Below, piece by piece: positions 35,269 through 43,355 of a stretch of DNA of 64,000 nt. The DNA lies in contig CAJTLP010000004.1 of the NCBI GenBank assembly GCA_910577195.1, positions 1 through 64,000 of the forward strand, read 5' to 3'. A model generated the notes under the pieces. It did no database searches and was not told where the DNA came from. It was given only the letters and a program-made list of their open reading frames with translations. The stretch comes from an uncultured Eubacterium sp. Lineage in GTDB: Bacteria; Bacillota; Clostridia; Oscillospirales; Acutalibacteraceae. Both the position numbers and the translations under genes were made by a program. Positions within the stretch are counted from its first letter, which is position 1; the number at the start of each line of letters is the position of its first letter.

Positions 35269-36825
35269 TTATTTTGCAATATCACTGGCTCTTGATTCAC
35301 GGATGATATTAACCTTAATCTGACCCGGATATTCCATTTCACTTTCAATTTTTTTAGCAATTTCGCGAGCAATGTACGGCATTCTGCTGTCGTCAATTAC
35401 ATTTGGCTTAACCATAACTCTTACCTCACGGCCTGCCTGAATTGCATATGCTCTTTCAACACCGTCAAAGCTTGTGGAAATTTCCTCAAGCTGTTGTAAA
35501 CGCTTGATATAGTTTTCAATATTTTCTCTTCTTGCACCGGGTCTTGCTGCTGATACTGCATCGGCTGCCTGAACAAGACAAGCGACAACAGTCTTACATT
35601 CAATTTCACCATGATGTGCTGCAATTGCGTGAACTACGCCTTCGTTTTCCTTATACTTTCTTGCGTATTCAACACCGAGAGCAATATGAGAACCTTCCAT
35701 TTCATGGTCAAGTGCCTTACCGATATCGTGAAGGAGACCTGCACGTCTTGCCTGTTTTTCGTCGGCACCGAGCTCAGCAGCCATAAGACCTGCTATGTAT
35801 GATACTTCAAGGCTGTGCTTAAGTACGCTCTGACCATATGAGGTACGGTATTTCAGCTTTCCGAGAAGCTTTACAAGTCCGGGATGAATCTGACCGCAGT
35901 TGGCAAGAAGAACGGCCTTTTCACCCTCCTGCTTAATGGTTGCGTTAACCTCTTTTGTACTCTTTTCAAAACATTCTTCAATTTTTGTAGGGTGGATTCT
36001 TCCGTCCTGTATCAGTCTTTCAAGAGTAAGTCTTGCAATTTCTCTTCTGACAGGGTCAAAAGAGCTGATTGTAATCGCTTCAGGTGTGTCGTCAATAATA
36101 AGCTCAACACCTGTAATGGTTTCGATAGAGCGGATATTTCTGCCCTCTCTGCCGATGATTCTGCCCTTCATTTCATCGTTTGGAAGGGCAACAACGGAAA
36201 CAGTTGTTTCTGCTGTGTGGTCTGCTGCACAACGCTGGATTGCAGTGCCGATAATTTCACGAGCCAAAACATCGCTCTGATCACGGACCATCTGCTCATA
36301 TTCGAGTATACGCTTGCTTTTTTCAGTATCAAGCTCTTCACTGAGGGTTGCAAGAAGCTGCTTTTTTGCTTCCTCCTGGGTGAGTCCCGATATACGTTCC
36401 AGCATATCAAACTGGCTTTTCTTAATGCCGTCAATCTCGAGTAGCTTTTCATCAAGTTGCTTTTGCTTATCGCTTAAAGCCTCCGTTTTTTGTTCAATTG
36501 AATCTGCACGCTTATCAAGATATTCTTCTCTCTGATTTAAACGTGACTCCTGTCTTTGAACTTCACTTCTTCTCTCACGGATTTCCTTATCAGCGTCCGT
36601 GCGGAGCTTGTGAATTTCATCCTTTGCTTCAATGAGACGGGCTTTTTTTGTTGACTCAGCCTCAGATAAAGCATTGTTAATTATTTTTGTGGCCTCCTGT
36701 GTAGCGGAGCCGATTTCTTTTTCGCTTGTTCTTCTGCGGTGCTCACCGCCCAGAACAAAGCCGACTATACCAAAAATAACGGCACATACTATGCCGATAA
36801 CAATCGGAATGATTGCACTACTCAT
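35269..36825 (-). CDS. rny: Ribonuclease Y
   Basis: A 518-residue membrane-anchored endoribonuclease that starts mRNA decay. There is one N-terminal helix (about 4-27), a long charged coiled coil (about 30-200), a KH domain with GRIIGREGRNIRSIE near 222-236 and an HD domain with RAGLLHDIGKALDHE near 353-367; His and Asp of the HD pair are present. Length and order match the Firmicutes enzyme. AAGGAGGTG lies 11-12 nt before the ATG. Monocistronic, ending in a strong terminator. Confidence 0.97.
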   Translation of the reverse strand: MSSAIIPIVIGIVCAVIFGIVGFVLGGEHRRRTSEKEIGSATQEATKIINNALSEAESTKKARLIEAKDEIHKLRTDADKEIRERRSEVQRQESRLNQREEYLDKRADSIEQKTEALSDKQKQLDEKLLEIDGIKKSQFDMLERISGLTQEEAKKQLLATLSEELDTEKSKRILEYEQMVRDQSDVLAREIIGTAIQRCAADHTAETTVSVVALPNDEMKGRIIGREGRNIRSIETITGVELIIDDTPEAITISSFDPVRREIARLTLERLIQDGRIHPTKIEECFEKSTKEVNATIKQEGEKAVLLANCGQIHPGLVKLLGKLKYRTSYGQSVLKHSLEVSYIAGLMAAELGADEKQARRAGLLHDIGKALDHEMEGSHIALGVEYARKYKENEGVVHAIAAHHGEIECKTVVACLVQAADAVSAARPGARRENIENYIKRLQQLEEISTSFDGVERAYAIQAGREVRVMVKPNVIDDSRMPYIAREIAKKIESEMEYPGQIKVNIIRESRASDIAK

Positions 36826-37047
36826 ACGTTAACAGCACCTCCTTCTGTTTAAAATTCTCGAAATTTACCATTCAGAAAAGGTACAGTTTAAATGCAAATT
36901 TAGCAAAGTTTGACATATTTGTATGCAAAAAAACATAACTATATGTAAAACTTCTATAATAATATACACCTATATCTTGTATCTGTCAAGCGTTTTAAAA
37001 ACAAAGTCCTAAATAGTGGGTAAAATATCGGCGTAAAATTTTGCTTG

Positions 37048-37076
37048 TTGACAATCGTCAATGGTAGTGATAAAAT
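37048..37076 (+). promoter_or_regulatory. Promoter of the T-box-thrS transcript
   Basis: TTGACA (37048-37053), 17 bp and TAAAAT (37071-37076). The transcript would begin near 37083, giving a leader of about 290 nt. The rest of 36826-37047 is AT-rich upstream DNA of rny and thrS in which I see no further gene. Confidence 0.85.
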
Positions 37077-37082
37077 AACATA

Positions 37083-37317
37083 AAACAGTAAAACATTGAT
37101 AAGGATATGATTTGCTTCTGCAGCTTTCAGAGAGCGTGCATCTGGTGCGAGCACGCAGTATGGGGAGTTAAATTACCACCTTTGAGTGTCCGCAGGAAAT
37201 GGCGGAACGTATGCCTGCGTTAAAGGCTTTGAGTGATACTAAAAAATGATTTTTAGTATAATTCAGGTGGAACCGTGAATTTTATTCACCCTGATTTTTC
37301 AGGGTGATTTTTTTATT
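37083..37317 (+). ncRNA. T-box leader of thrS (threonyl-tRNA sensing)
   Basis: A cis-acting antiterminator leader. The T-box core AGGTGGAACCG is at 37265-37275, preceded by about 180 nt that can form the Stem I and II/III helices. It is followed by a terminator hairpin at 37286-37307. The 5' arm of the terminator (CACCCTG) can instead pair with CAGGTG next to the T-box, giving the antiterminator. ACC triplets at 37175-37180 are candidates for the threonine specifier; which one pairs with tRNA was not resolved. Uncharged tRNA-Thr is expected to favour readthrough into thrS. Confidence 0.9.
37286..37317 (+). terminator. Regulated terminator of the T-box leader
   Basis: A perfect 9-bp stem TCACCCTGA/TCAGGGTGA (37286-37294 with 37299-37307), a 4-nt loop and a T-run. 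It competes with the antiterminator. Confidence 0.88.
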
Positions 37318-37376
37318 TTATTAAGTTTCTGACTCACAATAAATGAGGCAGTTTCAATTTTTAGGAGGTAATATAT

Positions 37377-39317
37377 ATGGTAAAAATTACTTTAAAAGAC
37401 GGCACAGTTAGTGAATATTCTTCACCAATAACTGCTGCTGACATCACAAAGGAAATTTCAATGGGTCTTTACAGGAATGCTTGCTCCTGTAAAATCAATG
37501 GTGAGGTTAAGGATCTCAGAACAGTTGTTGATACCGACTGTACCTTTGAGGTGCTCACCTTTGATGATGAGGATGGCAAAAAGACCTTTAATCATACTGC
37601 ATCACACATTATGGCTCAGGCTGTTAAAAGACTTTATCCTGATGTAAAGCTTACAATCGGCCCTGCAATTGACAGCGGTTTTTATTACGATTTTGATACA
37701 GAGACTCCTTTTTCTCCTGAGGATTTGGAAAAAATTGAAAAGGAAATGAAAAAGATTGTCAAGGAAGGACTGGAGATTGAAAAATTTGAGCTTGCTCCTG
37801 CCGATGCAATCAAAATGATGGAAGAAAAGAATGAGCCTTATAAGGTTGAGCTTATCAATGAGCACGCTGAAAAGGGCGAGCCAATCAGCTTTTATAAGCA
37901 GGGTGAGTTTACTGAGCTTTGTGCAGGTCCTCACCTTATGGATATGAAGGTTGTTAAGGCATTCAAGCTTACAAACTGCACAGGTGCTTACTGGCGCGGT
38001 GACGCTAAAAATAAGATGCTCTGCCGTGTTTACGGTACAGCATTCCCTAAGGCTTCAATGCTTGAGGAACATCTTCAGATGCTTGAAGAAGCTAAAAAGC
38101 GTGACCATAACAAGCTCGGACGTGAGCTTGAATTATTTACAACGGTTGACTATGTTGGTCAGGGCTTGCCTATTCTTTTGCCAAAGGGTACCAAAATCAT
38201 TCAGATTTTACAGAGATTTGTTGAGGATGAAGAGGCTAAGAGAGGCTGGCAGTTAACCAAAACACCTCTTATGGCAAAATCTGATTTATATAAGATTTCA
38301 GGACATTGGGATCACTATAAGGATGGTATGTTTGTTCTTGGTGATGAGGAAAAGGATAAGGAAGTATTTGCGCTTCGTCCTATGACCTGTCCGTTCCAGT
38401 ATCAGGCATATCTGAATAAACCTCGTTCTTACAGGGATTTACCTCTGAGATATGACGAGACCTCAACTCTTTTCAGAAATGAGGCAAGCGGTGAAATGCA
38501 CGGCCTTATCCGTGTTCGTCAGTTTACCATTTCTGAGGGTCACTTAATGTGTACACCTGACCAGCTTGAGGATGAGTTCAGAGGCTGCTTTGAGCTTTGT
38601 GAATATATGCTTAAAACACTTGGTCTTTACGAGGATGCAAGCTTCAGATTTTCACAGTGGGATCCGGATAACCGTGAAAAGTATATCGGTACGGAAGAGC
38701 AGTGGGATGAGGCTCAGAGTAAGATGAAAAATATTCTTGATGACCTCAACGTTGATTATAAAATCGGTATCGGCGAAGCTGCTTTCTATGGTCCTAAGCT
38801 TGATATTCAGATTAAAAATGTATTCGGAAAAGAGGATACTCTTATCACAATTCAGATTGACCAGATGCTTGCGGAGCAATTTGGTATGGAATATGTTGAT
38901 AAGGACGGTGTAAAGAAAAATCCTTATATTATTCATAGAACTTCTATCGGCTGTTATGAGCGTACTTTGGCATATTTGATTGAAAAATATGCAGGTGCAT
39001 TCCCAACATGGCTTGCTCCTGTTCAGGTTAAACTCCTTCCGATTGCTGACAGACATCTCGATTATCTCTATGATGTTAAGAAGGCTCTTGAGGCAAAGGG
39101 TATCCGCTGTGAGATTGATGACAGATCGGAAAAAATCGGTTTCAAGATTCGTTCTGCTCAGCTTGAAAAGGTACCTTATATGCTCCTTGCAGGTGATAAG
39201 GATATTGAAAACGGCACAATTTCCGTACGTTCACGTAAGAATGGTGACGAAGGTGCCACAACTATGGATGAATTCCTTGCAAGAATTCTTGAAGAGGTTG
39301 AAACCAAAGCACTTTAA
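37377..39317 (+). CDS. thrS: Threonine--tRNA ligase
   Basis: A 646-residue class II aminoacyl-tRNA synthetase. The TGS domain is at about 1-61 and the editing/SAD domain at about 62-230, with the HTASH metal-site motif near 76-80 and CAGPHLMDM near 181-189. The catalytic core follows at about 240-540, with the motif 2 region RNEASGEMHGLIRVRQF and the zinc Cys in MTCPFQYQAY. The anticodon-binding domain is at about 545-640 (APVQVKLLPI). AGGAGG stands 8 nt before the ATG. Controlled by the T-box leader upstream. Confidence 0.98.
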   Translation: MVKITLKDGTVSEYSSPITAADITKEISMGLYRNACSCKINGEVKDLRTVVDTDCTFEVLTFDDEDGKKTFNHTASHIMAQAVKRLYPDVKLTIGPAIDSGFYYDFDTETPFSPEDLEKIEKEMKKIVKEGLEIEKFELAPADAIKMMEEKNEPYKVELINEHAEKGEPISFYKQGEFTELCAGPHLMDMKVVKAFKLTNCTGAYWRGDAKNKMLCRVYGTAFPKASMLEEHLQMLEEAKKRDHNKLGRELELFTTVDYVGQGLPILLPKGTKIIQILQRFVEDEEAKRGWQLTKTPLMAKSDLYKISGHWDHYKDGMFVLGDEEKDKEVFALRPMTCPFQYQAYLNKPRSYRDLPLRYDETSTLFRNEASGEMHGLIRVRQFTISEGHLMCTPDQLEDEFRGCFELCEYMLKTLGLYEDASFRFSQWDPDNREKYIGTEEQWDEAQSKMKNILDDLNVDYKIGIGEAAFYGPKLDIQIKNVFGKEDTLITIQIDQMLAEQFGMEYVDKDGVKKNPYIIHRTSIGCYERTLAYLIEKYAGAFPTWLAPVQVKLLPIADRHLDYLYDVKKALEAKGIRCEIDDRSEKIGFKIRSAQLEKVPYMLLAGDKDIENGTISVRSRKNGDEGATTMDEFLARILEEVETKAL

Positions 39318-39355
39318 GCTGTATTCCACGCAGCGATAAGTAACTATGTAAAACA

Positions 39356-39398
39356 AAAGCACTCAATGCTTAATGCATTGGGTGCTTTTGTTTTTTTT
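39356..39398 (+). terminator. Rho-independent terminator after thrS
   Basis: A 15-bp stem (39356-39370 with 39376-39390, one G-T pair), a 5-nt loop and a long T-run. Confidence 0.9.
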
Positions 39399-39461
39399 AC
39401 ATTTACTTTGTCAGTAAAAAAATGTTTGCGACAATTGAACCAGTGTTTGTATTTACAATTA

Positions 39462-39503
39462 TAATTCAATATGAATTAAAAGTCGATATTTCATTTTGAA
39501 TTA
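39462..39503. promoter_or_regulatory. Two operator palindromes upstream of the XRE gene
   Basis: TAATTCA-ATA-TGAATTA at 39462-39478 is a perfect 7+3+7 palindrome. TATTTCA-TTT-TGAATTA at 39487-39503 is the same site with one mismatch. Centres lie 25 bp apart. A TATAAT at 39460-39465 overlaps the first site. The most likely binder is the XRE protein encoded 27 bp downstream (autoregulation, inferred). Confidence 0.7.
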
Positions 39504-39529
39504 TTTATAATGATAATGAGGTGGTAAAT

Positions 39530-39751
39530 ATGACACATTTGGAAAAATTAAAAGCGTTAAGAGTTGATAAAGATCTTACTCAGGTTCAGGTAGCTGAATT
39601 ATTAAAGATAAGTCAGATAACCTATTCTCAGTATGAAAGGGGAAAAAGGGCACTGCCGATTGAACATTTAAAAACATTGTGTTCATTTTACGGAGTTCAA
39701 TCTGACTATATATTAGGCTTGCCTAAGGGGTTAGATTATCCTGAAAGATGA
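39530..39751 (+). CDS. XRE-family HTH regulator
   Basis: A 73-residue protein, essentially one Cro/C1 helix-turn-helix: LTQVQVAELLKISQITYSQYE at about residues 16-36 and the tail FYGVQSDYILGLPKGLDYPE. It differs clearly from the XRE protein at 4918-5121. ATG 39530 is preferred over an in-frame GTG at 39521, because GAGGTGG (39518-39524) then lies 5 nt upstream. The two palindromes upstream suggest self-repression. Its only obvious downstream partner is a possible 48-codon ORF starting right at its stop codon. Confidence 0.88.
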   Translation: MTHLEKLKALRVDKDLTQVQVAELLKISQITYSQYERGKRALPIEHLKTLCSFYGVQSDYILGLPKGLDYPER

Positions 39752-39898
39752 ATGAAGTTAATTGAAAAAATGATGAGGAATTTTTGCTCAGGGCAAATAA
39801 GGTTTCCGAAAAATTGTAAAATTTGTTTGGGCGACGTACAGCTCCCACTCGCAAAATACAAAATTCAGTTCCGTTTCTCAACAGCCTACAGTATGTAG
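39752..39898 (+). CDS. Possible small ORF downstream of XRE gene
   Basis: A 48-codon frame whose ATG immediately follows the XRE TGA. It encodes a basic peptide with a CKIC motif (residues 22-25). Only a weak AAAG precedes it, so it may be chance; position is the sole positive argument. The remaining DNA to 40016 has no gene, only two direct copies of AATTCCACAAT about 20 bp apart (39968-40000). Confidence 0.22.
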   Translation: MKLIEKMMRNFCSGQIRFPKNCKICLGDVQLPLAKYKIQFRFSTAYSM

Positions 39899-40016
39899 AA
39901 ATTTATAATTCAACTTTTCTGCAACGCTTTTGTAATTTTTTATTTATTAATGATACTTTTTATACTTAATTCCACAATTCATAGAATAATTCCACAATGC
40001 ATTCATTGCTGAATGA

Positions 40017-40052
40017 ATCCCCCTGACTTATGATTAAGACAGGGGGATTTTT
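40017..40052 (+). promoter_or_regulatory. Hairpin that buries the ribosome site of the next gene
   Basis: A perfect 9-bp stem ATCCCCCTG/CAGGGGGAT (40017-40025 with 40040-40048) with a 14-nt loop and five T, ending 4 nt before the ATG at 40053. The 3' arm contains AGGGGG, the only plausible Shine-Dalgarno. It can act as a terminator or sequester translation start. Confidence 0.6.
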
Positions 40053-40565
40053 ATGAAAAGATTTGTTAAGATTACAGGGATAACAATTGCTATATTGATG
40101 ATGTGTCTGACTTTTTCATTTGTGAATAAATGGTGGTTTTATCATTTGTGGTATTTTGGTGACAGAATTACTATTAATCTTACTGTTGAAATCGACGGTA
40201 AAAGTGAATATGTAATTTCTGAAAATGATAAAGCAAGTATTCAATCTTCGGAATCTATCAGAGTGAAAGACTGCGGCGGAAAATATAAAATATCAATTCC
40301 TGCACATTCATATGGTGATTATGAAATAAATTTCAATATTGATTCTGTTTCGATTACTTTACAGCTTTATCAGTTTAATTGGTAGGATGTGCAGAAAATA
40401 GATTTGAATATGAAAATGGACACAAATAGCAATAAAATCTATTATCGTGTGAAGCATACAAGCCTTACTGAAGAGGGATATAAAACTACCGGTTATTACG
40501 ATGATGAAATTACTCTTGATGAATATAATTTTATAGGACTTGAAAGGCAAAAAGAGCAGAGGTAA
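40053..40565 (+). pseudogene. Small exported protein gene split by an in-frame amber codon
   Basis: The frame opens with an ATG and encodes a basic start, a hydrophobic helix (about 7-27) and a beta-rich secreted domain. It meets TAG at 40383-40385 after 110 codons. The same frame then continues without interruption for 59 more codons (40386-40562) to a TAA at 40563 that lies inside a terminator, with normal coding character (DVQKIDLNMKMDTN onwards). The simplest reading is a 170-codon gene broken by a single nonsense change; a genuine short protein or stop-codon readthrough are alternatives. No family recognised. Confidence 0.65.
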
Positions 40566-40577
40566 CTCTGCTCTTTT
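40550..40577. terminator. Bidirectional terminator
   Basis: A perfect 12-bp stem (40550-40561 with 40566-40577) with a GTAA loop, A/T-flanked on both sides. It covers the final stop codon of the interrupted gene and also ends the HisJ-like gene on the minus strand. Confidence 0.9.
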
Positions 40578-40588
40578 CTAATAGATAA

Positions 40589-41359
40589 TCAAGTCATTAT
40601 ATCAAGCTTTTCAAGTGGAGTTATGCCGAGCTTGTCGAGATATTTTACAGCACTGTTATAGATTCTTTTATTCTGAAAGACCTCAGGTGAATGGGCATCA
40701 AAGCCGATAATCACATCATTTCCAACCTGTGAGACAATTCTCCAGAAACGTCGGTCAGGATAATTTCTTTTCTGAGCAAAGCCGAGAAGATTGAATTCCA
40801 AAGGATATCCGAGCTTTTTTATCTCTTCGCAGAAATACGTCATTTTTTCAATATAAATTCTGTCAGGGCCTGTGTAGTTGAATAAATCAGGGTGGGCGAT
40901 ATATAAAAATTTGCCTGTACCGAGTCCCTCCAGTGCCTGATTTATATATTTGTCGAACAGTTCTTCACTGTTTGTGGGGAGTCCGCAGTAATGTGCCTCA
41001 GGCTCGTATTCATTATCCGTAAAATGCTGACCGAGTATAAGATATTCATATCCGCACTGCTCCAGAAACTGAAGTGTTTTATCAAACAGCTTTGGGAAAT
41101 ATTCAAACTCATATCCTATATAAATTTTTATTTTGTCCCTGTATTCATCACGGAGAAGGTGAATAGAGTTTATATAGTCGGAAACGTCCTCAGGGAACAT
41201 TCTGTATGTTGAATAATAGCTTTTGTCAGGGAACAGCATAGGTGCGTGGTCGGAAAATCCCAGCTCTGTTATCCCTGCTTTTATTGCCTTGTTAATATAA
41301 TCTCTGTCTTTTCCGAATGCATGTCTGCACCGTGTGGTATGTGTGTGATAATTGTTCAT
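40589..41359 (-). CDS. PHP-family histidinol-phosphatase-like protein (HisJ type)
   Basis: A 256-residue metal-dependent phosphatase. The start YHTHTTRCRHAFG at residues 4-16 is typical of HisJ/YtvP; LGFSDHAPM near 35-43, GYEFEYFPK near 83-91, LGQHF near 110-114, YIAHPDLFNY near 156-165 and GFDAHSP near 221-227 supply the metal-binding His, Glu and Asp residues. No his genes lie nearby, so the histidine-pathway role is unproven. The ATG at 41359 is used; a TTG 24 nt upstream lies in the 46-bp repeat. The mRNA leader contains that repeat (41378-41423). Confidence 0.87.
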   Translation of the reverse strand: MNNYHTHTTRCRHAFGKDRDYINKAIKAGITELGFSDHAPMLFPDKSYYSTYRMFPEDVSDYINSIHLLRDEYRDKIKIYIGYEFEYFPKLFDKTLQFLEQCGYEYLILGQHFTDNEYEPEAHYCGLPTNSEELFDKYINQALEGLGTGKFLYIAHPDLFNYTGPDRIYIEKMTYFCEEIKKLGYPLEFNLLGFAQKRNYPDRRFWRIVSQVGNDVIIGFDAHSPEVFQNKRIYNSAVKYLDKLGITPLEKLDIMT

Positions 41360-41377
41360 ATTTTTATATCGCTCCGT

Positions 41378-41423
41378 AGCCAAACAATAGTCGAATACAA
41401 TAAGGTTTAAATCTTGTTTGGCT
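41378..41423 (-). repeat. 46-bp hairpin element, copy 1
   Basis: Ends form AGCCAAACAA and TTGTTTGGCT, a perfect 10-bp stem around a 26-nt middle part. It is 38/46 identical to the element at 52285-52330 in the same orientation relative to the gene downstream of it, here the HisJ-like gene, whose ribosome site follows at once. The -35 box of the divergent metallophosphoesterase promoter lies 21 bp away. Confidence 0.75.
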
Positions 41424-41444
41424 TAATTTTGTCTTATATAGTGT

Positions 41445-41473
41445 TTGACAAATGCTTTTTTATATTCTAATAT
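41445..41473 (+). promoter_or_regulatory. Promoter of the metallophosphoesterase gene
   Basis: TTGACA (41445-41450), 17 bp and TAATAT (41468-41473); transcript start near 41480, 27 nt before the GTG. Confidence 0.8.
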
Positions 41474-41506
41474 AGATAATAATAACATATTTTTCAAGGA
41501 GAAATT

Positions 41507-42319
41507 GTGAGAATTTTACTTATTGCAGATGTGCATAATGTACCGCACGGCAGCAAAAGAACGTTGAATACAATCGGTGAAACGATTAAAAAAACAAATT
41601 GTGATTTGATTGTATTTTTAGGAGACATTGTTCACGGTCCGTCAACCGCAAAAAAATATTACGAAAAATGTTTAAGACAGGTTTTTGATTTAACAGGTGA
41701 TATACCCTTTGCAACTGTATTCGGCAATCACGATGATGAGTGCCGGACCACGAAGGATGAAATTTTAGCCGTTGCAAAATCATATAAAAACTGCCTGACG
41801 AAAGGCCGTGATTATGTTGTGGATATGATGGGGGAGACTCTGTTGTTTATCGACAGCGGTTCCTATTATAACGGTGACGGCAGCTATTACGATACAGTAA
41901 AGCAGGAGCAGATTGATTTTGCAAAGTCGCAGATTGCAGGCAGAAAGGCAATTCTGTTTCAGCATATCATTATGCCTGATATTATGGATTATATTGATAA
42001 GCGTGATAAAAAGGCTTATGGCTATGTCCGTGACGGTAAAAAGTATTACAAGTTTAAAGACGGTGTGCATTATATCGGAAAGCTCGGTGAATGTCCTTGT
42101 CCGCCGGATATCAATACAGGTGAGCTGGAACAGTTGAAGGATAACCTTAAGGCTGCTGTGTTCGGACACGATCATAAAAACACATTTGAACTGTACATAG
42201 ATGGAGTAAAGTTTATTCAGTGTGGCGGCAGCGGAAGCAATTCATATGATAGATTCTGTGCTTCAACCGTGAAAATTCTTGATACAAAGAATCTTTGCAC
42301 ACAAATTATAAAGCTATAA
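41507..42319 (+). CDS. Calcineurin-like metallophosphoesterase
   Basis: A 270-residue two-metal phosphoesterase. Ligand motifs in order: ADVHN near 7-11, FLGDIVHG near 37-44, FGNHDDE near 71-77, FQHIIMP near 151-157 and FGHDHKN near 219-225. It belongs to the purple-acid-phosphatase-like class of cytosolic enzymes that often act as phosphodiesterases. The start is GTG with AAGGAG 6 nt before it; no ATG gives the ADVHN strand. It is single between a strong promoter and a hairpin terminator. Substrate unknown. Confidence 0.9.
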   Translation: MRILLIADVHNVPHGSKRTLNTIGETIKKTNCDLIVFLGDIVHGPSTAKKYYEKCLRQVFDLTGDIPFATVFGNHDDECRTTKDEILAVAKSYKNCLTKGRDYVVDMMGETLLFIDSGSYYNGDGSYYDTVKQEQIDFAKSQIAGRKAILFQHIIMPDIMDYIDKRDKKAYGYVRDGKKYYKFKDGVHYIGKLGECPCPPDINTGELEQLKDNLKAAVFGHDHKNTFELYIDGVKFIQCGGSGSNSYDRFCASTVKILDTKNLCTQIIKL

Positions 42320-42332
42320 AAAATAAAGCAGA

Positions 42333-42365
42333 CGGTTTTACAATAATCCTGTAAAACCGCCTATT
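42333..42365. terminator. Terminator between metallophosphoesterase gene and hypE
   Basis: A 9-bp stem CGGTTTTAC/GTAAAACCG (42333-42341 with 42351-42359), then TATTTTTT on the plus side. The minus-side T-run is a few bases further off, so it ends the hyp operon less cleanly. Confidence 0.75.
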
Positions 42366-42371
42366 TTTTAT

Positions 42372-43352
42372 TTAGCATATTCTCGGCAGTCCCTCGCCGT
42401 AAAGAACGTTTACCTGTCTTTTACCGCCTATAGGCGTTATGAGTGTTACGCCTGAGCCGTGCTTAACCTCGCCGATGATCTGTGCATTTTCACCATATCT
42501 GCACTGTTTTATAATTTCGACAGCCTGCTGAGCCTGTTCCTTCGGCATCACGGCAACCAGCTTGCCCTCGTTACCCATATGGAGTATATCCAGTCCGAGT
42601 ATTTTTGAAAATGCTCTTACCTCATCATCAACAGGAATATCCTTTTCCATAAGCTCGATATTGACATTAGATGCTTTTGCAAGCTCGTTTAATACTGTAC
42701 CGAGACCGCCTCTCGTAACATCGCGCATACAGTGAAGCTCAACTCCTGCTTTCAGCATTGCTCTCACCATTTCGCCGAGAGGAGCATTGTCCGACTTTAT
42801 GTTATTTTCAATATTCATTCGTGCTGAGAGAATCGCCGCGTGATGATCCCCCATATTACCGCTGACAACGACTGCATCGCCCTCACGAAGATTCGTTGAT
42901 ACAATGTCCGTGCTTTCGTGAACAAAGCCTACACCGGTTGTGTTGATATAAATACCGCCGTTTCCCTCAATCACCTTTGTATCACCGCAGATAACGGTCA
43001 CACCTGCCTCCTTTGCAGTGTCAGCCATTGATTTTGCAATGTGCTCAAGGGTTTCACTGTTAGCACCCTCTTCAATGATAAAGGCAGATGTGATATATTT
43101 GGGAACTGCACCGCGCATAAGCAGATCATTTACAGTACCGCAGACGGACAGCCTGCCGATATCTCCACCTTTAAAAATAAGGGGAGTGACAACGAAAGAG
43201 TCTGTGGTCACGGCAATTTTTGAAGCACTGTCAACAACGGCACTGTCCTCCATCATATTCAGTATTGGGTTTGAAAAATACCTGGCAAAAACGGAATCAA
43301 TCAAATCGCTTGTTGACTTTCCTCCGCTGCCGTGTGCAAGTGTGATTTTCAT
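42372..43352 (-). CDS. hypE: Hydrogenase maturation protein HypE
   Basis: A 326-residue AIR-synthase-fold enzyme that dehydrates the carbamoyl group on its C-terminal Cys to a thiocyanate, providing CN for the NiFe site. Visible marks: HGSGGKSTSDLI near 7-18, VTTDSFVVTP near 47-56, VVSGNMGDHHAA near 163-174 and the C-terminal PRIC (323-326) with the essential last Cys. It is the last gene of the ech-hyp operon, 3 nt after hypD. Confidence 0.97.
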   Translation of the reverse strand: MKITLAHGSGGKSTSDLIDSVFARYFSNPILNMMEDSAVVDSASKIAVTTDSFVVTPLIFKGGDIGRLSVCGTVNDLLMRGAVPKYITSAFIIEEGANSETLEHIAKSMADTAKEAGVTVICGDTKVIEGNGGIYINTTGVGFVHESTDIVSTNLREGDAVVVSGNMGDHHAAILSARMNIENNIKSDNAPLGEMVRAMLKAGVELHCMRDVTRGGLGTVLNELAKASNVNIELMEKDIPVDDEVRAFSKILGLDILHMGNEGKLVAVMPKEQAQQAVEIIKQCRYGENAQIIGEVKHGSGVTLITPIGGKRQVNVLYGEGLPRIC

Positions 43353-43355
43353 ATT

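Noticed and set aside
40589..41359. Histidine biosynthesis operon
   Set aside because: Only the HisJ-like PHP protein is present; no other his gene nearby, so pathway membership cannot be claimed.
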